From contig WMCF01000003.1 in the NCBI GenBank assembly GCA_009792885.1, positions 15,834,297 to 15,898,296 of the forward strand: a stretch of 64,000 nt of DNA, read 5' to 3'. The translations under genes were made by a program, and so were the position numbers. The notes below the pieces were generated by a model, which did no database searches, was not told the origin of the DNA, and was given only the letters and a program-made list of their open reading frames with translations. Positions 44,068-57,400 of the stretch are shown here, piece by piece; within the stretch, counting starts at the first letter, position 1; every line of letters begins with the position of its first letter. Source of the stretch: Eremophila alpestris peregrina. Its lineage: Eukaryota > Chordata > Aves > Passeriformes > Alaudidae.

Positions 44068-45133
44068 CTGCAAACAACACGCAAGGAGAGGTCCAGCATT
44101 AATTCCATTGGGGCAGCTTGTTCTTGTCTCCTGCACCCCAAGGCTCCAGGGATTCTGTTCTACTGAGACAAGGTGGTGTGGTACTGGCCATGACAGTGAA
44201 TTCAAGGCACACCAGGTCCTTCAGTGATGGGTGAGGCTTGGCAAAAAGAATGTCTCCCAGCCACCCTAGAGCCCTCAGGGATGGGGAGTGATGTAGTGGC
44301 GTGTTGTACCCACAGAGGGGAACCCCTGTCCCAATCCATAGGCAGTCACATAGGAGGTAGTCAGCCTGTGGAGATCACTGTTGAGTGACATGAAGGAATT
44401 ACACAGACAAGTGATGTTTTGGGCCAAAACTAACGGAAAGTAATAGAATTGGGAAACTGGAAAGATCTTTTGATCCTCCTGCTCCAGAGCAAGGGCTGGG
44501 CCATCCACTGCCTCCTCTACATATGGGTGGAAAACACACCTTTGGGGCAGATGCCAAACCAACCATCAAGGAAAGGTTCAGAAAGATGCCCAACTGCCAT
44601 TAATGGATAGACATTCCTAAAATACTTTCCCCACAGCTGCATGGCTCTGAAAGCAATGAGCTCTCTCATCAGGCAACAGCTGGCAGGTCTCTGGGCCTTT
44701 TCCTTCACCAGCTGCTGTTTCATGAGGCAACATCTTCAGTCTTCGTGTGGTAACTCTCCCTACTCCCAGGAACTCTACTGGCTATGATAGGACATCTCCC
44801 AGTAGGAGCTACCTGCACAGACCAGGATCCCAGCCAGGATGGGATTCTGCTGCCTGTACACTGCTCATCAGATCACCAAAGCAGAAGGAACACTGCCAGC
44901 TGACACAGCCTTTGAAAACTGGCCTTCTGGAGGGCTCTGCACCAGAAGATGGATCTCCTGGGCTCCTCACTAATGCACCTGCAAAAGCCCTCCATATTTG
45001 GAGCAGAGGAGCTCCTTGGCAGGCTTTGCTGATGGGTCACCACAGCTGAGCATCATTGACCAGAGAGATGCTGTCATTCCAGGCTGCATGAATCCTGTGG
45101 ATGTTTGTGTGGATTTTCTGATGTTACCCTCAC
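44068..45133 (-). other. SLC8A3: SLC8A3 intron, 1066 bp
   Basis: Bounded by GTGAGG and TTTGCAG on the minus strand. No repeat or additional exon recognised. Confidence 0.85.
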
Positions 45134-45233
45134 CTGCGCTCACAGTAATGGCCTCCATGAACTGGTCCCTCCAGGAATGTGTCCCTACAACCAAAGCCAG
45201 GTTTGTCTTCCTAATCAGCTTGTCCACGGTGCT
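45134..45233 (-). CDS. SLC8A3: SLC8A3 exon: end of CBD2 / loop to membrane domain
   Basis: A 100-nt exon following CACAACAG and preceding GTGAGG. It reads STVDKLIRKTNLALVVGTHS, then WRDQFMEAITVSA, the highly conserved end of the second calcium-binding domain and the amphipathic segment that leads back to the membrane. It starts in phase 0 and ends in phase 1. The RDQFMEAITVSA form is the NCX3 version as I recall it (NCX1 has REQFIEAITVSA). Confidence 0.95.
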
Positions 45234-45767
45234 CTGTTGTGGGAATAAAGATGCACAGCAATTAAACCAGCTGCTAGTGGGCAAGGATGATCTTGCAGTG
45301 CACTGTGGTCTCACAGACCCTTTCCAAACTGTGGAAGTGTCACAAGCACTCTCCTACCAGCTAGATTAGGGCCATGACTAGGATTGAGCCCACCTTTTCC
45401 CTGGACTGGCTGATCCAAACCTCACCAGAGCCATCTTGTTTGCCACACCTCAATCCTGATAAGGTTTCTTCCTCCCTCAACCCTGGCTCACCAGAGATAG
45501 CTTTACTCCTGTATCCTCCTGCCCACTGGCTTCTTCTGCTTCCAGCAGGGCCTTCTTGCCTTTCTCCCTCCACCCCCAACAACCAGCAGCTGCTACTTTT
45601 GACATTTCTTGTAGACCTCACGCACTAAAGGGTGCATTACATACTTCTTTTCTTCTCTCAACAGCCCTTTCCCTGCACATGCTGCCCCCTCAGTCCTGCT
45701 CTCCAAGGCTGCTCGACAGTGCCACATGGCTTTCCCCTCCTGGAGGACCCCTAGAACACCTACTGAC
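45234..45767 (-). other. SLC8A3: SLC8A3 intron, 534 bp
   Basis: Bounded by GTCAGT and CACAACAG. No repeat or exon seen. Confidence 0.85.
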
Positions 45768-45892
45768 CTTGAATTCATAGGACTCCTCAATGATGACTTC
45801 CAGTTTGGGGTGCTCGCCGAGTATTGGTTTGCCCATCTCTGCAATCCTCTTGGCTTCCTCCTCTTCTACTGTCATCTTCCTCTCAGCCACCT
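45768..45892 (-). CDS. SLC8A3: SLC8A3 exon: CBD2 beta-sandwich, constitutive part
   Basis: A 125-nt exon following CTTTCACAG and preceding GTCAGT. With the carried-over G it reads EVAERKMTVEEEEAKRIAEM, then GKPILGEHPKLEVIIEESYEFK. This is the part of CBD2 that follows the alternatively spliced segment; the EEEEAKRIAEMGKP string is diagnostic for SLC8 exchangers. Phase 1 in and phase 0 out are compatible with direct joining to exon B or to the microexon. Confidence 0.95.
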
Positions 45893-46494
45893 CTGTGAAA
45901 GCAAGGCCAACACTAAGCTGTGGGCAGCAGCCCTGGACCTCCAGGGCACCATGGGGGCTTGTCTGCAGGGCCTGAGCATGGGCTTCTGCAGCACCCTCAC
46001 AGCTTGCTGAGCTCACATAGCAATTTGGGGGTGTTGGACCACAGAAACAAAGGACCAAGATTTCTGAGTATCAGTCACCAAAATCACAGGCAACATGTTT
46101 TTAATTTATTAACAAAAAACCCCTTTAATGTTTCTTCAGTCTGCATTGGTGCTCTCGGTTGACACGCACTCTCCTATCACCCCTGCAGCAGCCACAGTTT
46201 TGGGGAGATCGAGGTACCAAATAATTCTGCCATTTGGCAGAAGTGCCCTTTAAGACACTTCTAACACCCTGACATGATCCCTGATTTGAATGAACAAGAG
46301 ACAGAGCCTTTTATTTCCCCCTTTGAGTAGAAAATCATGGATGGCTCCTTGTGCCACTCAGTGCCTGATCTAACACTCAGACACACAAAGTCATAACTAC
46401 ATATAAACCACACATGAATTGGAAAAATGAACAAGAAGCAAGTAATAAAACAAGTGGTTTTTTCCTTTCATAGTACTGTGAAGGTGCTAAGGCA

Positions 46495-46662
46495 CTGGAC
46501 CAGGTTGTCCAGAGAAGATGTGGATGCCCTGTCTCTGGAAGTTCATAACCAGGTTGGATGTGGTGTTTGAACAACCTAGAGAAAGGTTTCCCATGGAAGT
46601 GGGGTTGAAAGCAGATACCTTTAAGATTGCTTCCAACATATTTCATTCTGTAATTCTATATT
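46495..46662 (+). mobile_element. CR1 LINE 3' fragment
   Basis: Runs from ACCAGGTTGTCCAGAGAAG through GTGGATGCCCTGTCTCTGGA and AACCAGGTTGGATG to a degraded octamer end, TTCATTCTGTAATTCTA. Antisense to SLC8A3 and well diverged. Confidence 0.85.
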
Positions 46663-47559
46663 TATAGTTTCTGCTGAAGGAAACTAAACCAGGACCCTGG
46701 GTCAGCAGCATGCTGAGATGACCCTGTGTCAGGCTCAGTCTCACTGATGACCCAGCTAACCCAGCAAGGTGCCTCAAGAGGGTTCTGGTTGCCCAGATGG
46801 GAAGGACCATGCCCCACCACCCAACCAGCTGGAAGGGTGCCCTGGCAGTGTCCCTAGTCCTGGCCACCCACATGTTCCACCCACATGCCTAAGTGCAGGC
46901 ACTTACTGATGGGCTCTGTAAAACGGACATCTCAAGAAAGGGGCTGGGTTTCCCCTGGCTTTCCTGTGCCTGACCAGATAGGGTGTACAAGCTGCAATAC
47001 AGGGCCCAGCTGAGCCTGGCAGTGGGAGCTGGAGCTCTTTAGAACCTGGGAGGGCATATCACAAAGGCAGAGCATCTTGTTCTGGCTAAGCAGTGGGTCG
47101 GGTATTACCTGAGTTTTCTTGCAGAGGTTACAAATGCCCAGGTAATGCCTCAGATGTGGTTAATCCCATGTGGACTCCAGCAGATCTCATTCTCCGCACT
47201 AAAACTCACACAAAAATTATGCAGTCCCAGTGAAATCTATTTATAAACTCAGATTTCTCTCCTCATCTGCCTGGCTAGACTGACTGCAAAGACTGTAAGC
47301 CTTGAAAGAGACCTTCAGAGTTTATAAAACATACAACTCCTGTGGCAGGTGACATTATCATAACCCATCACAGAAAAGTTGCATCCATCATTTGAAATCA
47401 ATGATGTCCATCAAAACAATCACTGCCTAGCTCCAAGACAGTGTCATCTGGATTCAGTAATCCCCAAAAATTAAGAAAAAAAATACAGAGACAGAGAAAA
47501 GGAACCTGGAGCAGCACCTGGAGAGGAGGAAGGGCAATGCAGGATGCTGGGGGATGCAG

Positions 47560-47762
47560 GGAGCACATCTTTTCATTGAAAAAGTAGTTAAGCATTGGAA
47601 TGGGCTGCCTAGGAAGGTGGTGAAGTCACCATCCCTGGAAGAGATCAAGAAACAACTGGATGTGGCACTTATGGTTTAGTTGACATGGTGCTGTTTGGTC
47701 AAAGGTTAGACTCAATGATCTGGGAAGTCTTTTCCAACCTTAATGATTCTGTGATTCTGTGA
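47560..47762 (+). mobile_element. CR1 LINE 3' fragment
   Basis: Contains TAAGCATTGGAATGGGCTGC, GAAGTCACCATCCCTGGAAG and TCAATGATCTGGGAAGTCTT, and ends CCAACCTTAATGATTCTGTG. 5'-truncated; antisense to SLC8A3. Confidence 0.9.
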
Positions 47763-50700
47763 AATGTTCTGCTTTACACTACACTTGGAGGCATGAACTG
47801 ATGATTATCAAGAAGAAGATTCAAGGTACTTATATTCACTGGAACAAGGACTCAGATATAATGTACATCTCTTTTTCTAAGACACAGAACAAGAAAGTCC
47901 AGTCTCTTGCTCTAGCTGGGAGTGTGTGAAGATGACAAGCTGTGCCCATCAATGAAAATGCAGGTGCTCACACATCAGCTGCCATAGCACATACAACGTG
48001 ACTTTGCTTCTGTCTGAGCTCCCCATAACCTGAAGGTCAGGGGTGAAGGCACCCTCAGCTACACAAAGCCCAGCTTGGCAGATGAGCTGAGTGCATGCTG
48101 ACATGTGCTGACAATACAGAACTGAGCAAAAGCACTGCAGCCATCCCAGCAGGGTTGCAAAGCCCAGACTTCCTGACAGTCTGACTCACTACAACCTTCC
48201 CTGGAATAACTACATCCAAAAAGCTGCAGTCACAGTTGGTGGCACAGTCCCTTAGGCTCCTGCATAAGTTGTAGAGTGGAGAAAGCAAATGTCTGGAATC
48301 TGAGGAAATGCTCTGAAAATAGGGAATATCAGGCAGAATTTCCTCAGCTTAACTCCAGGAGAAACAATGCAATGAAACCTCAGTCCCCAGTCTAAATGAT
48401 TTGACAAAAGCCTTTGGCATGGTAAGAGAACATAGATCCTCACACAAATGTTATGCCTCAAGGTGAGGCTGAACTGCAGGCAGGTCTGTAGGCACATGCA
48501 GTGCAGCAAGCTTCCTTATCTCCATAGGAAATGGTATCCAACACAGCATTATCCCAGAACCTGGCATCTTGCTTATGCTAGTTTATGTACTTGCACCAGG
48601 AAGGACAGTGCAATATGTGAATCCCTCCCTGAGCAGAAAAATCTCCTGCATCTCTTCTCAGTGTGTGCCACATCCAGGGCTGTTGGGAAGGCTGCATAGG
48701 AATGCCTGTGTTCACAGAACCTTGCACCTTCTAGCATGTGGCTTTGTTGTCTCTGCAAGCCACTTGTGGATCACCAACTGATTCAACGAGCAAGGCAATC
48801 ACTTGCCAGGCAGCTCTTAAAGTAAATCAAGCAACACAACCATGTCCAAGAGTGTTTGTCAGCCTAGGGGCTGGAATCTAGCATGAGCCAGGGACTCAAA
48901 ATGAAGGTGGTGGGAGTCCTGCTATTGCAGAAGGCACCTTGCCAGCAGACCAAGTGCCACCAGTGGCACCTTCAAGCTCTAGGTAAGCCACTTGGAGTGA
49001 AGAGACAAGCTGACTGGCAATGGAGACCTTCAGCCTACTGACAGCAGAGACATGAATAATGGAGGCTCTGGTGTCACCTCCTCTGCCATGTGTACAGTGA
49101 GCTGGGGTGCAGAGAGAAGAACACCCAAAAGGCACCCAAAAAGGCACGTCAAGGGCATCCTGTGGGGACAGATGACTGAACATGACTGCCAAGCTGAGTC
49201 TTCCAATGTCAGCTGCAAGCAAACCACAGGAGAACAGGCACAGGGAGCAAGTCCAAATGGGTACCACATAGAAATGCTATTAGTGAAAGCTTTTGGATGA
49301 GGAAGAAAGGAGGTAATTCCTTAATGTCTCATTAAAATGCAGTCACATTTGTGAACCTGCAACAGGAAAGCAAAGCACAGAAACCTAACAAATTTCAAAG
49401 GTGCATCTGAAAACACTTAAGCTGCCATTGTATTTTCACTGAGGCTCCACCCTAATGTAGGAGAAAAACACAAGAGTCCCATGTCAGTACTGTGCTGGAT
49501 CTTGCTCAATGCACTCATGCAAGTGACCCATAGGTGCTAAATACCAGGCTGCTGACTGTCCTCTGAAATTAAGGCAGTGGCAGGAAAGACAAATTTAGGA
49601 GCCCAGCTGATATTTTTTTTCCCCAAACCTATACTTGCCATAAGTAAGTTAAGATGGGGACCTAAGCACCTTCAAAGTGTGATATGAAGCAACTACATGA
49701 TTCCACCAATTCTGCCCACCTCGACACATGAGCATTTTGTATCAGGAATCTTGTATCAGTGTCAATCTCTGCAAAACACCAGATCCCATCCTAAGCCTGC
49801 TCCAGGCCTGTTGGGTTTGCCTGTTTCAATGGGATGCTGAGGGCTGAATTGAGCCTGTGTGTACTGACCCAACAGCTAAGAAGGAATAAACTCTTGCAAC
49901 AACCCAGTGGCAGAGAAGAATCCCACTGCTCCTGCATTTCAGGGAAGCACTTCAGCCAGCACAGGGTGCACCAGCCTGCCTGTAGAGCCTCAGGAGGTTG
50001 CTATCCCTGCAGCAAGTGTGGAACATGCTCCCACAGAGTCAGGTGTAGGGCTGGGGTCTTGGAGGGCTCCTCAGGAAGCAGAGACAGGACATCTGTGAGG
50101 TGAGTCACACATCACCCCAGTGTGTTAGCCTGCAAAGAAGACTACGAAGGGCTGAGATAAAGAAAACACAAAGTAAGGGGGAGTGAGGATCGGGGGCGGG
50201 GGGGGAGGTTGTGTGTTGGGAGACAGATTTTAATTTGGAAGGTCAAGTCTGTCAAGGTGAATGCTGCCAAGCTGCAGCTTAATTATTAACTAGCCTGATT
50301 TCTGTTTGTATCTGCATCAGTACCTACTTTTCAATGTGGATTGCACCCTAGACTCCCTGCTGTCAACTCCAATTAAGCTTGATAAGGTCTGGCTGTGCCT
50401 ATCGAGAACAGAGCTTGCCAGGACCTTCTGGGCTGCCTCCACCTCCTCCCTGGGAAGGAGAAGGTGGCCAGAAGGGGTCCCCTAGACCCCATCTGCTCTG
50501 GCACCTAGGTATGTGCTACCATGGAGTGTTAGGAACCTCTCTGGGCTGCAGGAGCACACACAGGCTGCTGAGGCCAGGCAAACTGGGGTTGCTGTGCCAG
50601 CTGCTGCACCAAGGTACCCTGTTCCTGCTGCCAGGGAGCAAATGACTTAGAGAGAATATGCTACAAGGAGGTGAGACAACAGGTCTGGCAAAATCAAAGG

Positions 50701-53700
50701 CTGAGTGGAAGGGATGAGGTGGAAGTATGCTTTTGCTTGGGCTGTAGCAACAGCACAGCTGATACCCACTACGTGCTTCCTTGCAAGGAAGCAAGGGGAG
50801 GTTCTCAGATAAATCACTCCATGGTCTCATTCTGCTTTGTTCAGACCCTTAAAACTATGACAGACAAAGGGGGCTGAGCAGCTCCTGGTTATGGTCCTGC
50901 CACTGCTGTGCCATGCTCACAACTCAGCTTTCACCCCACGTCTGTCTCTCTCACCTCATGTCTGCAGGGCCATCCCAGACTTGAGCTGCAGTGATCTGCA
51001 AAGCATTTTCAGACCTGCACATTACAGGCCATTTCCTGGGCTCAAAATACTGTAAGCATATCCCCTCCTCCTTCTTCCAATGAGCAATGAGCTGTGTTCC
51101 CACATTGCGCATTGCTTGCCCACTCAACCTCCTTCAGGCTGGGGGGGATCAGATGGGAACTGGACACTGCCTGTGGCCTCCTAGACACATTATAAATCAA
51201 AGTTAGCTAAGTCCATTTCTATGGTGTAATCTGGCCACTGCATCTTTTTGAGCTGAAGCAGGCAATGGGAAGGCCCTGTAACACCATCAGAGAGGTAGAT
51301 ACTCATCACCTAGGCAATGCTGCAAGACTACCAAACAACCACGGACCAGTTTGTATTCCCTGACACTTGCTGAATAAATTACACTAAAACCAGCAATGTA
51401 TTCATGAAAGATTGCTATGAAGGCCATTTCACACTCCTTGACCTATCTTGTCTCCATCCATTTCTGGAGTGGGCATGTATCTGCATGAAGGTCACCCCTT
51501 TTGGGGACTACGCTGCCAGGAAGAAATTAAAACAACAATTAAAATGGGATCCTTTTTTGTTGTTGCTTAATAAGATATAATCCTAGCTAAACAAAGTAAA
51601 TAGTGAGCATGAACGAGTTCCTCTCTCCAGAGCACTGTCAAGCTGTCAGTCACAAGTGGGGAAGACTTCTGGCTAAAAGACACTCTGGCTTTGGAGATTA
51701 GCATAGGGATATGCCCTTTACTGAAGCACATGGACACACAGAAGCTCTGGCAGCCCAGGCTGCCTTCTAAAATGTAAAGAATTTGCTTACTTAGCCCTGA
51801 AAGCTATTTTTGAGACATGATACATCCCATATACATACCCCAGTGTCCCTTAATGCTAACTGGGAAATGCTGCACATTCATGAGAGGGACGCTAAGGCAC
51901 AGGGCTGGGAACTGAGCATTATTCCACTCCTGGCTCTGCCTTGAGATTGCTGCTGACATGACCATCCCTGACTGGCCAGACAACTGGCATCTCTGCTCCT
52001 CAGTCTTTCCCACTGCAAAGTCTTGGGAGTTTTAATGCATAAATAAAGAAACATATTTAGAAATATATTCTTCAAACTTAATGTATAGAAATTATGATAT
52101 GGAAGTATTTATCATTTAGATAATTCCTCAACCCTTTAAAAATCTAGATCACTTGAGCCAAGGAACTTTCAAGCAAAGGCTGTGCTCAAGCTTTCAGTGA
52201 CTTTTGCAAAGGCTGGAAAGACCTTGAGAGCAGTTCTTCCACTGCTGGCAAAGGCAGGGACAACTGGAGTACCTTTGCATTTTGGTATCAAGTATTTCCC
52301 TGTGTAAACAATATACAGAGAGATCATTGCCAGTGTCAAAACAGAAGGTTAAAAAATCTCCCAGACTCTCAAGCCTCTCCACAGTTATCCCATACTGCTC
52401 TGAAGCCTGAACAGTTGCCACTTGGACACATGGCCAAGAGTTGCATGGCCTTGCAAGTCTGGCTCAGAGAGAGAGGAAACTTGGAAGAAATAAATGCTGT
52501 GCAGAACCGGTGCCCTGCCCAGTTACTTCCCCTTGTGTAAAATTCACAGCCCTGTTTTCCTTGGGAGGGCCCTGCAAGCCTGGGGGAGCCAAAGTCAGGA
52601 TCCCTCATTTCTCCCCAGATAAGGGCTCTTGGGACAAGAGAGGCACTGCCACTTGGGCCCATCCCTCAGGGCACCCACACTTTCTGTGAAGAGAAGGGAT
52701 CACTCTTGTGAGCAGGGGCTGTGCAGCTGCTGGCCCTACAGGGGCTGCCAAAGTGGTGCCATGGGAAGGGGAATGCCCCAGGGCTGCAGAGGAGAGCCAG
52801 GGCACCTAGCAGTCCCAGGAATGGGATGCTGCCCAGGAAGAACTGTGCAAGCTGCTCCAGGAGGCAAGGGATGAGGTGTGGGACCGACAGATTACACTGA
52901 AACATTCAATTATGCAGTTTTTAAACAAATATTCCCGTGTGCCTGTATAACCTAAATCTAACATGACATGGACTAAACGAGGACGTCGCTTCTCTCCCCA
53001 CTGATCAGCTGTGATTCCTGCTGAGTGACACTCCAGCTTGCTGGCCTGCTGCTGGGTTGAAGCACGTGTGGGGGCCAAGCACCAGGAGCCCAGCATGTCA
53101 CATACACAGAGGGCACCCTGAGGCTGCTGGGCAAGGGGACACCCCAGGGACCCCTCACCAGACAGAGAGGAGGCTCTCCCCTATGAACCGAGAAGTAACT
53201 TCTCATAGCTGATGACCAAGTTCTCCAATAACAGCTGCCAAAAGCAATCAGGCTGGATCAAAACAGAGGGAGGAAAGTTATGTTATTTTAATAGAAATTA
53301 TTTGGTTCCCGGGGTTCTGATCAAATTAGGCAGCTACTGAATTAAAGCAATGAAATTACTGGGAAGGACGCTGTGCTCAACTTATTTCCATTCCTCCCAG
53401 ATCTGAAGAGGTAACAAAGGAAACCATCCAAACCATTCCGAGGAGTTTTCCATAAACACCCTCAGCTGGTATTTGGGGAACTGGGGATTTCTGCCTGCCA
53501 CTAGCAATTTTCTAATTAGTCCAATAGCCAATGGGCTCAGGACATCCCCTGTGCAGCAGATTTGGCATCCTCCGAAAAGGGGCCGGACTGAAGCCCATGT
53601 GGCAGATGCTGCTCCTTTGATTTGTAGCACAGCTCAAACATCATGAATGCTTTGGTTTTCAGCTCTGCCAGCAAACCTGTGGGATTTCAAACTCCTCTCT

Positions 53701-54326
53701 GCACCCTGCATGTCCACCCTTACCTTACAAGAAATGCTTCTTTAGTGGGAATTCAACAGTAATCACATCTGGAATTGAAGGAATAAGGACAATACAGGAG
53801 GCATACATTGCACCACAGTGGGATAAAGACAGACCAGTGTAATGGGGATTTCTGGCAAGGAAGAGGGGCTCTGTATTAATGCACATGAAATCCTGACACA
53901 GGGACAGGAGTTGCAGAGTGCAGAACCAGAGCAGAGAAGACGCCTTCCCATGGACACCTCATGGGAAGGGGACACCTGCACAACCTTGTACCCTTGCCCA
54001 CCTCAGGCAACACTGCCCCACACTGCAGAAATGCCACCTCCCTGCAGAAATCCCTGTCTTCTCCAGTGCAGCAGCACAACACAAGCACCAGAGCTGCCTA
54101 AAGAGAGGGTGGTGTCACATCTTCAGACCAGGCATAGCTGCATGTGCTGCTTTGCAACTCTGTCTGGATCATTTCCCCCAAACTGCAAGGAAAAATCTGG
54201 AATGTGGGAAATGCTCTTAGATGTCAATCAATCACTGTTATTTTCTTAATTGTACTGCTCTTAACTGGTTCATGCTAGACACAAACACCATGAGCTGGGG
54301 TTGTCTACAACACAACAAACACAAAC

Positions 54327-54338
54327 GGGGGGGGGGGG
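54327..54338 (+). repeat. (G)12 run
   Basis: Homopolymer about 70 bp beyond the microexon donor, on the transcript's intron side (C-run in the RNA). Confidence 0.9.
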
Positions 54339-54404
54339 CGGGTCTGACCAAAAGGGACAAAAAGAGAGCCAGAGCAGCCAGAGGAAAGGAGAAAAAGCAC
54401 TTAC

Positions 54405-54422
54405 CTTGTGTGAGCAGTAGGG
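54405..54422 (-). CDS. SLC8A3: SLC8A3 18-nt microexon (exon C type)
   Basis: On the minus strand CACCACAG is followed by CCCTACTGCTCACACAAG and a consensus GTAAGT. With the phase-1 base from the preceding exon it encodes A-L-L-L-T-Q and leaves G to begin the next exon's Glu codon. Length (a multiple of 3), phase and peptide agree with the small cassette exon of SLC8 genes (NCX1's counterpart starts ALLLNE). In NCX3 the small exon C is included with exon A in muscle-type isoforms, as I recall. It is preceded by a long pyrimidine tract (54441-54480 as purines on +). It lies in CBD2 and would tune calcium regulation. It is too short to appear as an open frame. Confidence 0.87.
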
Positions 54423-57400
54423 CTGTGGTGAATGAAGACCATGAGAAAGACAGAGAGAGAAAAGAAAAAGAGAGAAGAAGTTAATATCTAACGGGAAAAA
54501 GTTGTTTTGCAGATGAAGGCTGTCAGTGAGCAATGGACATGGTGCAAGGCAGCGTGCGAGCTCACCAGGGCTGCATGTTGGGCACAGGCTGGGGAGCAGA
54601 CACCACAGCAGCAAGATGGAGAGGAGACTGGGGTGCTCCAGTGAGCACCCTGGCACTGGCCCCCCAGAGTCACCCCTTCCCCCCCAACAAAGGCGAAGGG
54701 ATGGGATGCAGCTGGGGAGAAGTGGCAAGGAGGGAAAGGGAAAGGGGGGAAGGAGGGCAGTTACATTTGCCAGTGGGGCCTGACACAACCCAAACTGACC
54801 CAAAGGTGGGAGGTGCCCCAGCCTAAGCCGGGTATGTGTGGTTGTGGCAGGGCTTGGCACAACTGAGGAGCCCCAAATATACTTATAGGTGTTGAGAAGA
54901 GAAGGTGATAGGCAGCTCATTGAGAAGAGCAGCATCAGAGGGAGGCACTGATGAACAGATGGTCTCCAGTGTCCAAAGGGGCAGGGAGTAACACAGCCAT
55001 GCAAAATCCCTCAGGATGATGCCCTGGCTTACCTACACCTATCCCACACCCACAGGCACCACTTTCAGAGGGTCAGGGTGCCTAGAGGAGCATAGGCACA
55101 TGCAGAACATCACTTTTGAGTCCTCCTGGATCTCTTTGTTCCAAATTGCTGGTCTGCCTGACAGTGCTGGATGGACACACGACATGCAACCACAGTGGGA
55201 TGCAACTGCTTGTCAGGACAGGTGACTGCATGGGCTCAGGAAATGTGACTGCATGGTCCCCTGAGATTCGAGGTGGGAGGAAAAGAGGAGAAAGGGGCTA
55301 CGGTCCTGCAAGGGATGACCTTACCCTGGCTTTCCAGACAGACACAGTCCAGCCCCCTTGGGCAGTAACCTCCTGACCCTCTCCTCTCTTGCTTTCCCCA
55401 CTCCCCAGAGCTGTCAGAAAGAAACATCTGGCTGGATCCCTCTTAAGTGTAACCCAGACAGCCACAGCTTACATCCAGGTATCAAACCAGCTACTGCAAA
55501 GTCTGTGTAGCAAAAAACTCAAGTGCTCTTTGAGAGGGGCCAAGCACCAAGTCTGTGCCTTAGCTTTAACTTCTACTTGTTTTTCAAACAGCAAACTAAC
55601 CCCCAAGGACTTGTTTGCATGTGATGACAGTATTGTAATTACTAACACTTTTTATCATGCACTTTTAGTCTCAGAAGCTTAAAACTCTGTTCAGAGTCAG
55701 TATTAACAGCCCTATTTGACAGATGGTGAAGCAAGCAAAAAGAAGCTAAAGGGAACATTTTGCAAACTCAGAAATGGGCTGGAGTCCAAAAGTGATAATT
55801 TTCCCAGTCTTGCTGGTTCGGGCCTCTGAAAAGCAGGCACTTTTATATAGATGCACCCAATTGTATCTGTGCCATTTGAAAGTGATTTCCTAAGCAATTT
55901 ATCAAAGGTCTCACAGCACATCCATGGCAGAGACAGGGAAACTAATCCTGAGTCCTGACACCCAGTTGCTTCCTTGCTCTGTTGAGCAGCAACCATGGGC
56001 ACAGCTTTCCCAACAGTCTGCAGAGAGACACTGACCCAGTCAAGATCTTCATCCACTGATCCATCTCCCCAGCTGGAAGGACTGTGGGCAATCCAAGAAT
56101 CTCCCTTGTCCATGCAGGCAGGTAGAGGCACAGTGAAAGGTGAAATGAAGAGGCTCCTTGCTGAGCATCCCTTCTGTTTCAGGGTCAATTCCTTTTTAGA
56201 GTCAAAAACTTTGGGGAAACTACTCTTGAGTACATTCTGCATTAAGTACAGTGGTACTGAGCCTCAAAATGCCATGGAATATCTGTTCTGCCTGCACCAT
56301 CTCTTGTCATCCACACACCTTTCCTTGAAGTCTCCAACAGGCTCATCAGTACCCCTGGTAGCATGGAGTTTCCTTGTAGCCCTGTCCTGCAGCAGTTCAT
56401 GCTGTCATGTGACCTCCTTACTGTTCCATGGTCTTCTGGTTCTCCAGACAATGTGCAGAAATTTAATTTGCCTTTTGCAATTACAAGCATTAGTACAATG
56501 GGTCGATTTGGTGTTCAAATGTAATATAATGAAATATTGCTGGGACCCTAAGCTACTGTGGCTATTAAAAAACCCTATTGGTTCCTCATGTTTTTTAAAA
56601 CTGTTATTATACTGCTCTGGGATTTGAGTTTATTTTTTCTCCATTTGCTCGTGAGCCTGAAAAAGAACAATTTTTCTCCCTTTCAGTTATGATATGATAC
56701 ATGAATATTTGAAGAAGCCTATAAAGCTATGAATGAAACATCAAGAATACAGCATGCAGAAAGCCAAGGGATTATTTTATCTTTATATTTCTGAGTGAAT
56801 GCTGTGCATGCAAGCAAGAAAATGATTTCACGGACTGAAGCTTTCTTCCTGCACACACATCTGCTAATGTGCCCTTAGCCCTGACCTGTAATGTTTCCTG
56901 ACAGCCCATCTGGGGATACTGTACCTGTACCAGCTTCACTGATGGTCTCTGTGCTGTTCCCACCCCACAAGCCTCCCTCCACTCTCCCCAGCCCAGGCTG
57001 CATCCCTCCAGTCCTCCCCAGGGCACCTCTCCCTCTCCTGCACTGCTGCTCTGCACATCACGCTCCTTGTGGGGCCAAGCCAGGCCACCTCACTGCTCTT
57101 GGCATCTCAGGTGGTCTCAGAGGCTTAACATGTGTACTTGTACAGGGAGCTGCTAAAATTAGCTCCACAGCCAAATCCAAAATAGCAGTCCCAAGTATCC
57201 CTTACCTAACCCTGGCATGGTGAGATTGTGGACAAACACGTGTGCCTGCAGATAAGGGGGCCGTGATGCTGACTCACCCAGGAGGACCCAAAGCCTTTAG
57301 CTCTGGATCCCTGTTCCTCCTTCACTGGGGTCTCTCTGCCCTGAAGGCTTGGTTTTGACTAGGTGAAGTCAAAATTGCATGCAAGAACTCTGCTTCCCTT

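Larger units (their letters stand above)
45893..54404 (-). other. SLC8A3: SLC8A3 intron, 8.5 kb
   Basis: Contains two CR1 3' ends (about 46495-46662 and 47560-47762, both on the + strand, antisense to the gene). It also has a G-rich stretch near 50190-50210 and AT-rich patches around 51540 and 52030-52140. No further exon found. Confidence 0.85.

Noticed and set aside
54270..55004. 244-codon open frame on the minus strand spanning the microexon
   Set aside because: Low-complexity Pro/Leu/Ser translation read through splice sites; no conserved motif. The microexon is read in its splice-defined frame instead.
55995..56627. 210-codon + strand frame
   Set aside because: No known domain; lies in an SLC8A3 intron, antisense, with no exon features.
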